A DNA stretch of 64,000 bases from assembly GCF_007992175.1 (NCBI RefSeq), contig NZ_BJZT01000032.1, positions 41,248 to 105,247 on the forward strand, given 5' to 3'. This document shows positions 1 through 7,894 of this stretch, in pieces. The notes beneath the pieces are model-generated. The model ran no database searches, had not been told where the DNA came from, and saw only the letters and a list, made by a program, of their open reading frames with translations. A program made the translations under genes and the position numbers. This DNA comes from Methylobacterium haplocladii. Lineage in GTDB: Bacteria > Pseudomonadota > Alphaproteobacteria > Rhizobiales > Beijerinckiaceae. The stretch's first letter is position 1, and every line of letters begins with the position of its first letter.

Positions 1-216
1 CTCCTCGACGACGCCACCGCCCTCCGCCTTGTCGCGGACGGCCGCAAGATCCCGAGGTCGAAGTTCACCTGCCTCGTGAAGCGCGGGCTGATCCGCCTGC
101 GCGGGCACGGTGCCAAGACGCGGCCGGTGCTCACCGGCTCCGGCGAGGCAGCGCTCCGCACGGTCCGCCGCGCGGCGCGCCGGGCTCGGCCCGACGCCCA
201 CGCCCACCATCCCTGA
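1..216 (+). CDS. Partial hypothetical protein, winged-helix-like C-terminus
   Basis: Frame 1 is open from the left edge to a TGA at 214-216, giving 71 residues without a visible start. The segment from about residue 19 reads like the recognition helix and wing of a winged-helix domain (SKFTCLVKRGLIRLRGHG then a basic tail). This is a weak similarity by eye. It sits at the head of the + strand early cluster, so a small DNA-binding regulator is plausible. The 5' part lies outside the window. Confidence 0.4.
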   Translation, partial: LLDDATALRLVADGRKIPRSKFTCLVKRGLIRLRGHGAKTRPVLTGSGEAALRTVRRAARRARPDAHAHHP

Positions 217-256
217 TCCTGCTCAAGGGCCACGCCCTGCTCTCGTGGAGTCCATC

Positions 257-400
257 ATGTTTTCGATCCTCGCCACCCTGCCCGCCACCACCGCGATCGC
301 CGTCACCCTCCTGGGACCGCCGGTCCTGGTCCTCGTGACCGTCTTCGGTCTCAGCGAGGGTGTGCGGGTCGTGCGCTTTGCTCGGGCTCGGGGGCGCTGA
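257..400 (+). CDS. Small single-pass membrane protein (47 aa)
   Basis: ATG at 257 opens a 47-residue product dominated by one hydrophobic segment (about residues 5-33, ATTAIAVTLLGPPVLVLVTV) followed by a basic tail ending RFARARGR, so an N-out/C-in or C-in single-pass protein is likely. It ends 2 bp before the next gene. No family is recognised. Such tiny membrane proteins are common among phage early genes. Confidence 0.45.
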   Translation: MFSILATLPATTAIAVTLLGPPVLVLVTVFGLSEGVRVVRFARARGR

Positions 401-402
401 TC

Positions 403-687
403 ATGGCCGGCCACCCCCCAACCGCCATCGACGTCCGTGTCGGCCGCCGCCTCGCCGAGGCCCGAAAGGCCGCCGGCCTGTCCTGCAAGGAGATCGGCGC
501 CGTGCTCGGCATCAGCGCCTCCCTGTTCTGGCGGTATGAAACCGGCCAGCGACGCATCAGCGTCGGCCACATGCAGATGGTGGCCGACCTCCTCTACCTG
601 CCGGTCACGACGTTCTTCGACCCGCCCGCCCCGGCCGGCGTCGAGCCGCCCTCCCCTGCCCTCTCCACCGATGCCGCGGGGATCTGA
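403..687 (+). CDS. XRE-family helix-turn-helix regulator
   Basis: A 94-aa protein whose residues about 10-65 form a classical Cro/CI-type HTH: GRRLAEARKAAGLSCKEIGAVLG, then SASLFWRYETGQRRIS, then a fourth helix and YLPVTTFF. The C-terminal 25 residues are Pro/Ala rich. Start is ATG at 403, 2 bp after the previous stop. It is a candidate regulator of the early genes, but there is no visible operator next to it and it is not divergently arranged with a Cro partner, so the immunity repressor cannot be assigned from this alone. Confidence 0.8.
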   Translation: MAGHPPTAIDVRVGRRLAEARKAAGLSCKEIGAVLGISASLFWRYETGQRRISVGHMQMVADLLYLPVTTFFDPPAPAGVEPPSPALSTDAAGI

Positions 688-689
688 TC

Positions 690-983
690 ATGGGCATCCG
701 TCGCTCATCAAGATCGATCGAGGTCTTCGTCAATGTCGGGGATGTACTCGGCGAACTGACCGACGAGGAACTAGTCGAGGAACTGAAGTCACGGCGGATC
801 GACGACCCGAACTTGCTGGGTTGCGATCGGTCAGATGCCGAACACGCGATCGACCTTATGCGGTCGCGACACTTCAAGGATGCGCTCACGCTCTTGGAGC
901 GCGCCCTCTACCCGAAATTTCAGTCTCGTGACGCATGCGCAAGCGCCATCGCCGAGATCCGCTTGAGGGCGTCACACCGATGA
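690..983 (+). CDS. Hypothetical protein (97 aa)
   Basis: ATG at 690, 2 bp after the HTH gene. The product is charged and soluble with an acidic middle (ELTDEELVEELKSRRIDD). Its C-terminal half looks helical. No family recognised. Its stop overlaps the next start as ATGA at 980-983, indicating translational coupling. Confidence 0.6.
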   Translation: MGIRRSSRSIEVFVNVGDVLGELTDEELVEELKSRRIDDPNLLGCDRSDAEHAIDLMRSRHFKDALTLLERALYPKFQSRDACASAIAEIRLRASHR

Positions 984-1234
984 GCCGTCGCAGCGCCCTC
1001 TCCCACCGAGCTGTCGCCGACCTTCTTGTCGACGCAGGCTTCACGGACCGCCTGCCCGCCGACGATCTCGGCATGGCGCACCTGATCTGCCGGGCGGTCG
1101 ACCGCACCGAGCACAAGCTCGGTCAGGTCCCCGGCACGCCCGACGACTTCGACGAGATACGGTTCGAGCACCGGCTGCTGGTCGGGGCCCGCGAGGCCGC
1201 GCCGGTCCGCACCATCCATGCGGGGGTGCACTGA
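980..1234 (+). CDS. Hypothetical protein (84 aa)
   Basis: Start chosen as the ATG at 980 that overlaps the upstream TGA. The product begins MSRRSALSHRAVADLLVDAGF and is a small alpha-helical protein with no recognised domain. It lies in the run of coupled early genes leading to the recombination cassette. Confidence 0.55.
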   Translation: MSRRSALSHRAVADLLVDAGFTDRLPADDLGMAHLICRAVDRTEHKLGQVPGTPDDFDEIRFEHRLLVGAREAAPVRTIHAGVH

Positions 1235-1236
1235 CC

Positions 1237-1392
1237 ATGGCCGCGATGAACCCCGCCGCCGCGGTCGTCTGGGTGATCCTGCTGGGTCTGCCCATCGGCT
1301 TCGCGTTCCTGGCGCTGTCGCGCCTGAGCTCACCGCCCGCGGCCACCGGGGGCGATCTCGACACCAACGAACAGCGGGGGCCGCGCTCATGA
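1237..1392 (+). CDS. Small single-pass membrane protein (51 aa)
   Basis: ATG at 1237, 2 bp after the previous stop, reads 51 codons to a TGA at 1390-1392 that overlaps the ATG of the ATPase gene. Residues about 9-28 are strongly hydrophobic (AVVWVILLGLPIGFAFLAL), followed by a polar tail. The tight coupling on both sides supports a real gene even though it is very short. Function unknown. Confidence 0.55.
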   Translation: MAAMNPAAAVVWVILLGLPIGFAFLALSRLSSPPAATGGDLDTNEQRGPRS

Positions 1393-2699
1393 AGATCTTT
1401 CGCCTCGAAGCCGAGAACGTGAAGCGGCTCAAGGCCGTCTCCATCACGCCCGACGGCAATCTCGTGGAGATCACGGGCCGTAACGGCCAAGGCAAGTCGT
1501 CGGTCCTCGACGCGATCTGGTGGGCGTTGTCCGGAACGAAGCCGATTCAGGCCGTGCCGATCCGGAAGGGTCAGGATGAGGCCCGCATCCGGCTCGACCT
1601 CGGCGAGATCCGGGTCACCCGCACCTTCAAGAAGCGCGATGGCGCCGAGTTCACCACGGCGGTGGTCGTCGAGAACGCAGACGGCGCGCGCTTCGCCCGT
1701 CCGCAGGAGCTTCTCGACAAGCTGCTCGGCCAGTTGTCGTTCGATCCGCTTGCCTTCACCCGCATGGACGGCCGGCAGCAGCTCGACGCGATGAAGCGTT
1801 TCGTGCCGGGCTTCGACTTCGCCGGCACGGAGAAGGCGAACAAGGACGATTTCGCCGGGCGGACCGAGGTGAACCGTTCTGCGAAAGCGCTGCGCGCTCA
1901 AGCCGACGGCATCACGGTCCCGTCCGGCACGCCCGAGGCCCGCATCGACACCGCCGCGCTCGTCGCGGAGATGGAACAGGCCGGCGAGCACAACACCGAC
2001 ATCGAACGGCGGCGTGGCCGGCGTGAGCAGGCCGAGCGTGCCATCGAGGCCTATGCCGAGACCGCCGCGGGGAGCCGCAACCGGGCCGCCGCGTTGCGGA
2101 AGGAAGCGGACGAAGCCGAGGCTCGTGCCGACCGCGACGATGCCGAGGCCGGGCGGATCCGGGCAAGCCTCGCTGAGGCCTCTGCCCTGCCCGATCCCAT
2201 CGACACCTCGGCGCTGCGCCAGCGCATCGCCGCCGCCGGCGAGACCAACGCCGCCGTGGCGCGCCGCGAGGAGCGTGACCGGATCGACGCCCGCGCCAAG
2301 GAGGCCGAGGCGAAAGCGGCCGCGCTCACCAAGGCCATCGAGGGCCGCGTCGCCGGTATGCGCTCCGCCATCGCCCAAGCCGACCTGCCGGTACCGGGCA
2401 TTGCCTTCGGTGACGACGAGATCCTGCTGAACGGCGTGCCGTTCGATCAGGCCTCGTCCGCTGAGCAGCTGCGCACCTCCGTCGCGATCGCCATGGCGGC
2501 CAATCCGAAGCTGCGCGTGATCCGCGTCCAGGACGGGTCGCTGCTCGATGCCGAAGCGATGGCGATCCTCGGCGAGATGGCCGACGCGGCCGACTGCCAG
2601 GTCTGGGTCGAGTGTGTGCAGTCGGGCCGCTCGACCGCGATCGTCATCGAGGACGGCGAAGTCCTCGGCGCAACCGCCACCCCCATCGCCGCGGAGTAG
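1389..2699 (+). CDS. SbcC/RecF-like AAA ATPase, phage recombination
   Basis: 436 aa from the ATG at 1389 (ATGA overlap; the longer reading from 1218 is out of context). It begins MKIFRLEAENVKRLKAV, typical of the RecF/SMC/SbcC N-terminal lobe, with Walker A GRNGQGKSS at about residues 30-38. A charged, Ala/Arg/Glu-rich coiled-coil spans about 190-330, and the C-terminal lobe holds an ABC-like segment (SSAEQLRTSVAIAMAANP, then IRVQDGSLLD in place of a standard Walker B). It is followed directly by YqaJ exonuclease and RecT genes, a known phage arrangement in which the ATPase probably assists end processing or annealing. Confidence 0.85.
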   Translation: MKIFRLEAENVKRLKAVSITPDGNLVEITGRNGQGKSSVLDAIWWALSGTKPIQAVPIRKGQDEARIRLDLGEIRVTRTFKKRDGAEFTTAVVVENADGARFARPQELLDKLLGQLSFDPLAFTRMDGRQQLDAMKRFVPGFDFAGTEKANKDDFAGRTEVNRSAKALRAQADGITVPSGTPEARIDTAALVAEMEQAGEHNTDIERRRGRREQAERAIEAYAETAAGSRNRAAALRKEADEAEARADRDDAEAGRIRASLAEASALPDPIDTSALRQRIAAAGETNAAVARREERDRIDARAKEAEAKAAALTKAIEGRVAGMRSAIAQADLPVPGIAFGDDEILLNGVPFDQASSAEQLRTSVAIAMAANPKLRVIRVQDGSLLDAEAMAILGEMADAADCQVWVECVQSGRSTAIVIEDGEVLGATATPIAAE

Positions 2700-2704
2700 C
2701 CCCC

Positions 2705-3646
2705 ATGAAGATCGAACGCATTCCCTACACCACGCGCGATGCCTGGCTTGCCGGCCGCGCGAAGGACATCACCGCCTCGGTCGCCGGCGCGGTGCTCGGC
2801 GCCCACGAATACACAACCGCCTTCGAACTCTGGGCGCTGAAAAGTGGTCTCCTGTCGGAGGATCCGACCGAGACGCCGGCGATGCGCCGCGGCCGCCTCC
2901 TCGAGGACGACGCCCTGCAGATGCTGGCCGAGGATCGCCCGACCTGGACGGTCGAGCCGGGCGGCAACGTCTACCTGCGGGCGCCGGACTTTCGCATCGG
3001 CGCGACCCCGGACGCCTACGCCGTGGATCCGAACCGACCAGGCCGTGGCGTCGTGCAGGTCAAGACCGTCTCCGATCTGATCTTCCGCAAGAAGTGGAAG
3101 GATGACGACGGGTCCCTGAACCTGCCGGTCTGGATCGCCTGCCAAGCCATCGTCGAGGCGAAGCTCACCGGGGCATCCTGGGCCTGTGTCGTGCTGATGG
3201 TCGTCGGCCACGGCCTCGACCTCCACGTGATCGACATCCCGCTTCACGCCGGAATCTGGGACCGCCTCGTCGATGAGGCCGCGGCTTTCTGGGCTCGTGT
3301 CGACAGCGGCGAGGCGCCCCCCGCCGACTACGCTCGCGACGGCGACACCATCGCCGATCTCTGGCCGCCGGATGCGACCCGCGAGGTCCTCGATCTGTCC
3401 GGCGACAACCTCATCCCGATGCTCGTCGACGAACTCGACGACGCCAAGGGCCGCATCAATCTCGACGAGACCCGCGTCAAAGAGATCAAGGCCGAACTCG
3501 TCGAGAAGCTCGCCGGCGCCACCGTCGGCCGCCTCGCCGACGGCCGCGAGATCACCCGCACGATCCAGCGGCGCGGCGAATTCACGGTCAAGGCGACCAG
3601 CTTCCCCGTCCTGAAAATCCGCGCACCGCGAAAGGCCGCAGCATGA
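2705..3646 (+). CDS. YqaJ-family (lambda Exo-like) viral recombinase
   Basis: 313 aa, ATG at 2705. The N-terminal DITASVAGAVLGAHEYTT is the usual YqaJ 'TASD/GAS' substrate-entry segment. The core has GRLLEDDALQML (Glu-containing motif), GATPDAY (metal-binding Asp) and VQVKTV (the E/QxK catalytic strand; Gln replaces the usual Glu at the first position). The family digests the 5' strand of dsDNA ends, leaving 3' overhangs for the RecT annealing protein encoded next, with which it overlaps by 4 bp. The C-terminal 80 residues (after 220) are an added helical region. Confidence 0.85.
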   Translation: MKIERIPYTTRDAWLAGRAKDITASVAGAVLGAHEYTTAFELWALKSGLLSEDPTETPAMRRGRLLEDDALQMLAEDRPTWTVEPGGNVYLRAPDFRIGATPDAYAVDPNRPGRGVVQVKTVSDLIFRKKWKDDDGSLNLPVWIACQAIVEAKLTGASWACVVLMVVGHGLDLHVIDIPLHAGIWDRLVDEAAAFWARVDSGEAPPADYARDGDTIADLWPPDATREVLDLSGDNLIPMLVDELDDAKGRINLDETRVKEIKAELVEKLAGATVGRLADGREITRTIQRRGEFTVKATSFPVLKIRAPRKAAA

Positions 3647-4608
3647 GCCACGCTCTCGAACTCACCCAAACCGAACGCAAGATCGCGGAACGCATCGATC
3701 CGTCCTCGATGGACGGGCTGACGGTTTCGTCGTCCGCCGGCGGCATCGTGTTCGCCAACGCCGCCGAGGTCATGAACTACGCGAAGATGATGGCCGTCGC
3801 GAATAGTGGCGTCCGTAAGCACCTCCGCGGAAACGTTGGCGCCTGCCTCGCGATCGTGACCCAGGCCGTCGAGTGGGGCATGTCGGCCTACGCGGTGGCG
3901 AACAAGAGCTACTTCTTCAACGACCAGATCGCCTTCGAGTCTCAGCTCGTCCAGGCCGTGATCCTGAAGCGGGCGCCGATCAAGGGCCGGATCAAGTTCG
4001 AATTCACTGGCGAGGGCGAGAAGCGCAAGTGCCGGGCCTGGGCGCGCCTTGCCGACGATCCCGAAGAGATCGCCGAGTACATCTCGCCCGAGTTCGGCAA
4101 GATCACCCCGAAGAACTCGCCGCTTTGGAAGTCCGACCCGGATCAGCAGCACTGCTATTATGCCGGTCGCGCCCTGTGCCGCCGCCATTTCCCCGACGTG
4201 CTGCTCGGCGTCTACGGCGAGGACGAACTGACCCCTCCTCCGCCCGGGCCGGACAACGCGCGCGACGTCACGCCCGCGAAGGGGTTGAACGCGAAGCTCG
4301 ATGCCCTCGCCGCCCGGCCGAAGTCGCAGATCGATCACGCCGAGGATGCCGAGTTCAGCGAGGCGTTCACCGGTGGCGACCATGAGACCGGCGCCAACGA
4401 GACGGTACCCGAGTCGGACGGAGGCGGTGACGATCCGGCCCCCGACATCGATCCGCAGAGCGCCGCCTACAAGCTCGGCCACGACGGCGGGATGAAAGGC
4501 TTTCGGAAAGGGCTGACGGCCGCGATCAAGGAAGATCCGGCGCAGTTGGCGAACTACGAAGCCGGGTATTCGGCCGCCCTGCATGAAAAGAACCGGGAGG
4601 ACGACTGA
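3643..4608 (+). CDS. recT: RecT-family ssDNA annealing protein
   Basis: 321 aa. Signature RecT core at residues about 45-190: NSGVRKHLRGNVGACLAIV, EWGMSAYAVANKSYFFND, IAFESQLVQAVI, and DPDQQHCYYAGRALCRRHFPDVLLGVY. The C-terminal 110 residues are a low-complexity acidic linker and a short helical domain, as is common in phage RecT proteins. It pairs with the YqaJ exonuclease immediately upstream (stop/start overlap) and would promote annealing-type recombination, useful for circularisation or concatemer formation. Confidence 0.9.
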   Translation: MSHALELTQTERKIAERIDPSSMDGLTVSSSAGGIVFANAAEVMNYAKMMAVANSGVRKHLRGNVGACLAIVTQAVEWGMSAYAVANKSYFFNDQIAFESQLVQAVILKRAPIKGRIKFEFTGEGEKRKCRAWARLADDPEEIAEYISPEFGKITPKNSPLWKSDPDQQHCYYAGRALCRRHFPDVLLGVYGEDELTPPPPGPDNARDVTPAKGLNAKLDALAARPKSQIDHAEDAEFSEAFTGGDHETGANETVPESDGGGDDPAPDIDPQSAAYKLGHDGGMKGFRKGLTAAIKEDPAQLANYEAGYSAALHEKNREDD

Positions 4609-5057
4609 TGTCGGTCTCCCCGGACCCCAAGACCAGCGCCGCCGCCGCCGTGGACAAGCTGCCTATCGTCATCACGCGCGATGATGGCCGGTACTTCGCG
4701 ATCGAGGCCGCAGGGCGCCGTGCTGTCGGTCTCGGCTTCGACGAGATGCTCGGCGCCGTGGTCGGGCTCGCGCACCCCGAACTCACGACGGTGCCCGCGT
4801 ACATGCGGGGTGCCGGATCTCTCGCCGTCGCGAAGGATGCGCCCTCAGCCACGATCACGATCCCGCTCGCTCTCGCGGAGAGCATTTCGGCGGAGATGGC
4901 CGACCTGCTCTGCTGGTGCCGCGGCTTCGTCACTGCTCTTCCCGACAATGCCGATCGTCACCCGATGGGGCTCGACCTGACCCGTGAAATGCGGATCAGG
5001 CTCGATGTGGCGATCGCGGCGGCGAAGGGCATCGAACCGCAGGAATTCCCCTTCTGA
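4608..5057 (+). CDS. Hypothetical protein (149 aa)
   Basis: Starts on the last base of recT's TGA (TGATG-type overlap). The sequence has a beta-rich N-terminal half (LPIVITRDDGRYFAIEAAGRR) and an Ala/Glu-rich helical C-terminal half. No domain recognised. Position directly after recT suggests a recombination or early accessory role, which is inference only. Confidence 0.6.
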   Translation: MSVSPDPKTSAAAAVDKLPIVITRDDGRYFAIEAAGRRAVGLGFDEMLGAVVGLAHPELTTVPAYMRGAGSLAVAKDAPSATITIPLALAESISAEMADLLCWCRGFVTALPDNADRHPMGLDLTREMRIRLDVAIAAAKGIEPQEFPF

Positions 5058-5293
5058 TGTCGATCCCCGCTCGCGCGGCCGAGCAGGCCGTCACCGTCAG
5101 TGTCGCTCGCTGCCCGTGCGGGCTCTGCGACCACGTCATCGGCCTGCTGCACGACGAGACCGGCGAGGTTTTCGCCGAATTCTCCCTCGCGCCGGATGCG
5201 GCCCGCGGCTTCATCGCCGACGTCCAGACGGTTCTGGACGCCCTGCCCCCCGTCGGAAGCCTCACCGGCATCCGCTGCGAGGGCACGGCCTGA
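5057..5293 (+). CDS. Hypothetical protein (78 aa)
   Basis: ATG overlaps the preceding TGA at 5055-5059. A Cys pair (CPCGLCDHV, residues 15-23) could bind a metal. The rest resembles a small beta-strand/helix fold (ETGEVFAEFSLAPDAARGF). Unrecognised. Confidence 0.55.
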   Translation: MSIPARAAEQAVTVSVARCPCGLCDHVIGLLHDETGEVFAEFSLAPDAARGFIADVQTVLDALPPVGSLTGIRCEGTA

Positions 5294-5332
5294 ACGACCT
5301 TCCCCTCCCCTCCTGACCCACGGTCACCGCTC

Positions 5333-5815
5333 ATGGCGCCCCCGATCCTGACCTCATCCTCCACCGTCTGCCGCGGCCAGATCCAGGCCCGCGAATACGG
5401 CTCCGAAGCCGAGATGCGGTCCTCCTATGCCGCGATCCAGAAACGCATGATGGCGCCCTCGCCACCGCCTTGCCCTCGGCCGGCACCGCGTGCCCCATCC
5501 GGCGCGCCGGCATGCTCCTGGGATGCCCAGGTCGTCGCCACGCTCGGCGCCGACCGGATCTACCGGGAGCCCCGGCGCATCATCGCCCGCATCGCCGAGG
5601 CGCACGGAGTGACCTCGGCCGACATCACCGGGCCGAGCCGTAAGACCCTCCACTTCAAGGCCCGTCTCGCCGCGATCGCAGAGGTGCTCGACCTCAACCC
5701 GCGGCTGTCGATTCCGCAGCTCGGCAAGATCTTCGGGGGGCGGGACAGCACGACGATCCGCAACGCCTTCCGGCACCTCGGACACGAGCCGCAGCCCGTG
5801 GGGGCCCGCCAGTGA
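5333..5815 (+). CDS. DnaA domain IV-like DNA-binding protein
   Basis: 160 aa. Residues about 80-150 match the C-terminal DNA-binding domain of the initiator DnaA: RRIIARIAEAHGVTSADITG, then a basic KxxHFKAR helix, LNPRLSIPQLGKIFGGRD and STTIRNAFRHL, the last two being the HTH with the conserved GGRDxTT turn. The AAA+ part is absent and the first 70 residues are low-complexity Pro/Ala-rich. Known stand-alone domain IV proteins occur in alphaproteobacterial phages; it could bind DnaA boxes to bias replication or transcription. Whether it acts on the repABC origin is unknown. Confidence 0.75.
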   Translation: MAPPILTSSSTVCRGQIQAREYGSEAEMRSSYAAIQKRMMAPSPPPCPRPAPRAPSGAPACSWDAQVVATLGADRIYREPRRIIARIAEAHGVTSADITGPSRKTLHFKARLAAIAEVLDLNPRLSIPQLGKIFGGRDSTTIRNAFRHLGHEPQPVGARQ

Positions 5816-6378
5816 ACCTCACGGTGCGCACTGCATTCCCCGCCTCGGCAATACCGATGCCGCCGGGCCTCGACCGACCGTTCGCCGGCAAGACCGGGGT
5901 CATCGCCGACCGCCTCGTTGCGGCCGAGGGCAACGCCGTTCCGGCCGGCGTGCTGGCGGAGACGGCATTCGGTGCGGACAACCTCCGCTGCCGGCAGTCC
6001 CTGCGCGGGGCCGTCCAGACGCTCCGCAAGGCGTTGGCGCGCACCGGATCGGACGACCGGATCATCGAGACCGGCCGGGGGCCGACGCTGACCTATGCGT
6101 GGGTGCGGTCGACGCCGAAACCCGAGATAGAACCCGTCGCACCACCCGCCGCCATGCCGGTGCACGCCTCGAACCCGCGCGCGATCACCCTGGCGCCATG
6201 CGGCTACGCGGCGTGGTCGTATGTGCCTGGCACGAACATCCGCGGGCCGGTTCAGGTGATCCGCCGGCACGGCGAGGACGAGGAGCGCCGGCTGACGCAA
6301 CTCGACATCGCGAACGGCCGGCCGACGACGGAGCACGCGCGGTTTGCGACCGAGGATGACGATGGGGGCGAGGCTTGA
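5812..6378 (+). CDS. Winged-helix domain protein
   Basis: GTG start overlapping the preceding TGA (GTGA at 5812-5815). Residues about 25-100 (GVIADRLVAAEGNAVPAGVL ... SLRGAVQTLRKALARTG ... IIETGRGPTLTYAW) look like an OmpR-type winged helix: helix, recognition helix and a beta-wing with GRGPTLTYAW. The C-terminal half contains a strand-rich region that is not recognised. Likely a DNA-binding early protein. Confidence 0.55.
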   Translation: MNLTVRTAFPASAIPMPPGLDRPFAGKTGVIADRLVAAEGNAVPAGVLAETAFGADNLRCRQSLRGAVQTLRKALARTGSDDRIIETGRGPTLTYAWVRSTPKPEIEPVAPPAAMPVHASNPRAITLAPCGYAAWSYVPGTNIRGPVQVIRRHGEDEERRLTQLDIANGRPTTEHARFATEDDDGGEA

Positions 6379-6866
6379 GCGCGCCCGAGATCATCGATCG
6401 GCGGCTCGACCGGCCTAAGGACGTGAAGGCTTTCCGGCGCTGGCTCGCCCGGAACGGTGCCGAGATGCTCGACCCAACGAACGCGTACGAGGTGGTTCGA
6501 TTCCGGGGCACGGCGGGGCTGTCGATCGTCTACGCGAATGGCAGCGGACGGTCCCACGCGCTGACCGGTCAGGCCGAGGACGCTTGGACGGCCTTCTGCG
6601 ACGGGCGGTCGCTCGACCTCGCGCCGCAGGCGGCCTGGATCGACGATCCCGATCAGCGTCCCGCTGCGATGTCAGATGCGGACCTGATCGAACAGGCCGG
6701 TCGCATGCCCATCACCATCGCGTTCCTGATGGAGCACGACGCCTTGCCGATGCGGGAGGCGTCCCAGCGCCTCTTCGGACTCGAACGTAGCGGCCGACTG
6801 GTTCGCTCCGGCGGCCGGCCCGGCACGGCCCTGACGTGGAACGTCGCTGCCGAGGTGCGGGCATGA
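6375..6866 (+). CDS. Hypothetical protein (163 aa)
   Basis: Uses a TTG at 6375 that overlaps the upstream TGA; the first in-frame ATG is too far inside. The C-terminal third (MPITIAFLMEHDALPMREAS ... GRLVRSGGRPGTALTWNV) reads like a winged helix with a basic wing. The N-terminal half contains a KAFRRWLARNGAE helix. Function unknown. Confidence 0.5.
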   Translation: MSAPEIIDRRLDRPKDVKAFRRWLARNGAEMLDPTNAYEVVRFRGTAGLSIVYANGSGRSHALTGQAEDAWTAFCDGRSLDLAPQAAWIDDPDQRPAAMSDADLIEQAGRMPITIAFLMEHDALPMREASQRLFGLERSGRLVRSGGRPGTALTWNVAAEVRA

Positions 6867-7339
6867 TCCGCCACGAGGACGTCATTACTCGCGAGATGGT
6901 TAGATCTGAGCCAAATACCTTGTTCGTATTTGGCGATAACCTGCAGCGTCGTGGGCGAGGCGGTCAAGCTAAAGAGATGCGCGGCGAACCGAACGCCGTT
7001 GGCATCCCTACGAAGCGATGGCCGAGCCGAAACATCAACGCATACTTCTCCGATGCGGATTTTGCAGAGGTGAAGGCCGCAGCATCGCCTGATCTCCAAA
7101 GATTGGCCGATCATCTGCGCGCGGGCGGCACCATCGTCTGGCCTTATGCCGGCATCGGCACCGGTCGGGCCGAACTCAAGGAGCGAGCGCCCCACGTCTG
7201 GTTTTGGCTGTTCCGCGCCAAGCATCGCCTTCTGCAGATCGTAGCGGAGCGCGAGGGCCATGCAGTTTGCTCGCTCGAATCCGCCCTTGGGGCCGAGGAT
7301 TACGCGCGGTTCGTAGCGATGGGGGCCGGTCATGCCTGA
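6863..7339 (+). CDS. Conserved phage protein, FGDN/GGQA family (macro-like)
   Basis: 158 aa from ATG 6863 (overlaps the previous stop). Residues 18-60 carry a highly conserved phage motif: NTLFVFGDNLQRRGRGGQA, then MRGEPNAVGIPTKR. A later WPYAGIGTGRAELKERAP segment gives the glycine-rich loop. Gly-rich loops of this type occur in macrodomain-like proteins that bind ADP-ribose-type ligands; that analogy is mine and untested. Base composition here is less GC-rich than its neighbours (for example 6890-6930), a hint of separate acquisition. Confidence 0.6.
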   Translation: MIRHEDVITREMVRSEPNTLFVFGDNLQRRGRGGQAKEMRGEPNAVGIPTKRWPSRNINAYFSDADFAEVKAAASPDLQRLADHLRAGGTIVWPYAGIGTGRAELKERAPHVWFWLFRAKHRLLQIVAEREGHAVCSLESALGAEDYARFVAMGAGHA

Positions 7340-7363
7340 TACGCTTGACCGAGGTGCACCGGT

Positions 7364-7894
7364 ATGACGGCACCCATCTGCCCGACCTGTGCGACAGCGG
7401 CCGTCCTGACCACCGGCGCCGCTGTCTACCCGAACCGTCCCGATCTGGCCGCGAAGCCGATCTGGCGATGCGAGGGCTGCGGCGCCTATGTTGCCTGCCA
7501 TCCCGACACGACCGTTCCGCTCGGCACGCCGGCCGATGCCGCGACACGCGCGGCTCGGATGAACCTGCACCAGAAGCGTCTCGATCCACTGTGGAAGGAG
7601 GCTTGGCGCGAGCCGGCCTATGCCAAGAACGGCTGCGGGCCGAAGACGCGCCGGAGCATCCAGAAGGCCGCCCGCGAGCGTGTCTATGCCTACCTCGCGG
7701 GCCGGATGCGGCTGACGCCGGCCGAGTGCCACACCGGCCTGTTCACACGCGAGCAGTGCCGCGTCGCCTGGGGCGTCCTGTCGGCAACCTCCTACGCGGA
7801 GATCCGCACCTGGGCTCGGGCCCTGAACCCGAAGCCGCGCCGCGAGCGCAAAGCCCCCTCCCCTTCTTCCGACATCCAGCGGATTGCCCGGTGA
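7364..7894 (+). CDS. Zinc-finger domain protein, DUF3268-like
   Basis: 176 aa. N-terminal zinc ribbon: CPTCATAAVL (residues 6-9) and CEGCGAYVACH (about 36-46), followed by the segment YVACHPDTTVPLGTPAD that is characteristic of the family. The C-terminal part is helical and basic. The family is common in phages and prophages and is of unknown function, probably nucleic-acid binding. Its stop overlaps the GTG of the methyltransferase. Confidence 0.65.
   Translation: MTAPICPTCATAAVLTTGAAVYPNRPDLAAKPIWRCEGCGAYVACHPDTTVPLGTPADAATRAARMNLHQKRLDPLWKEAWREPAYAKNGCGPKTRRSIQKAARERVYAYLAGRMRLTPAECHTGLFTREQCRVAWGVLSATSYAEIRTWARALNPKPRRERKAPSPSSDIQRIAR

Noticed and set aside
1041..2378. 445-codon - strand open frame opposite the ATPase gene
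   Set aside because: Antisense shadow caused by high GC codon use; the + strand frame has Walker A and family motifs.
6494..6512. tRNA T-arm-like GGTTCGATTCC
   Set aside because: Lies inside a coding gene (codons VVRFRG) without acceptor or anticodon stems.
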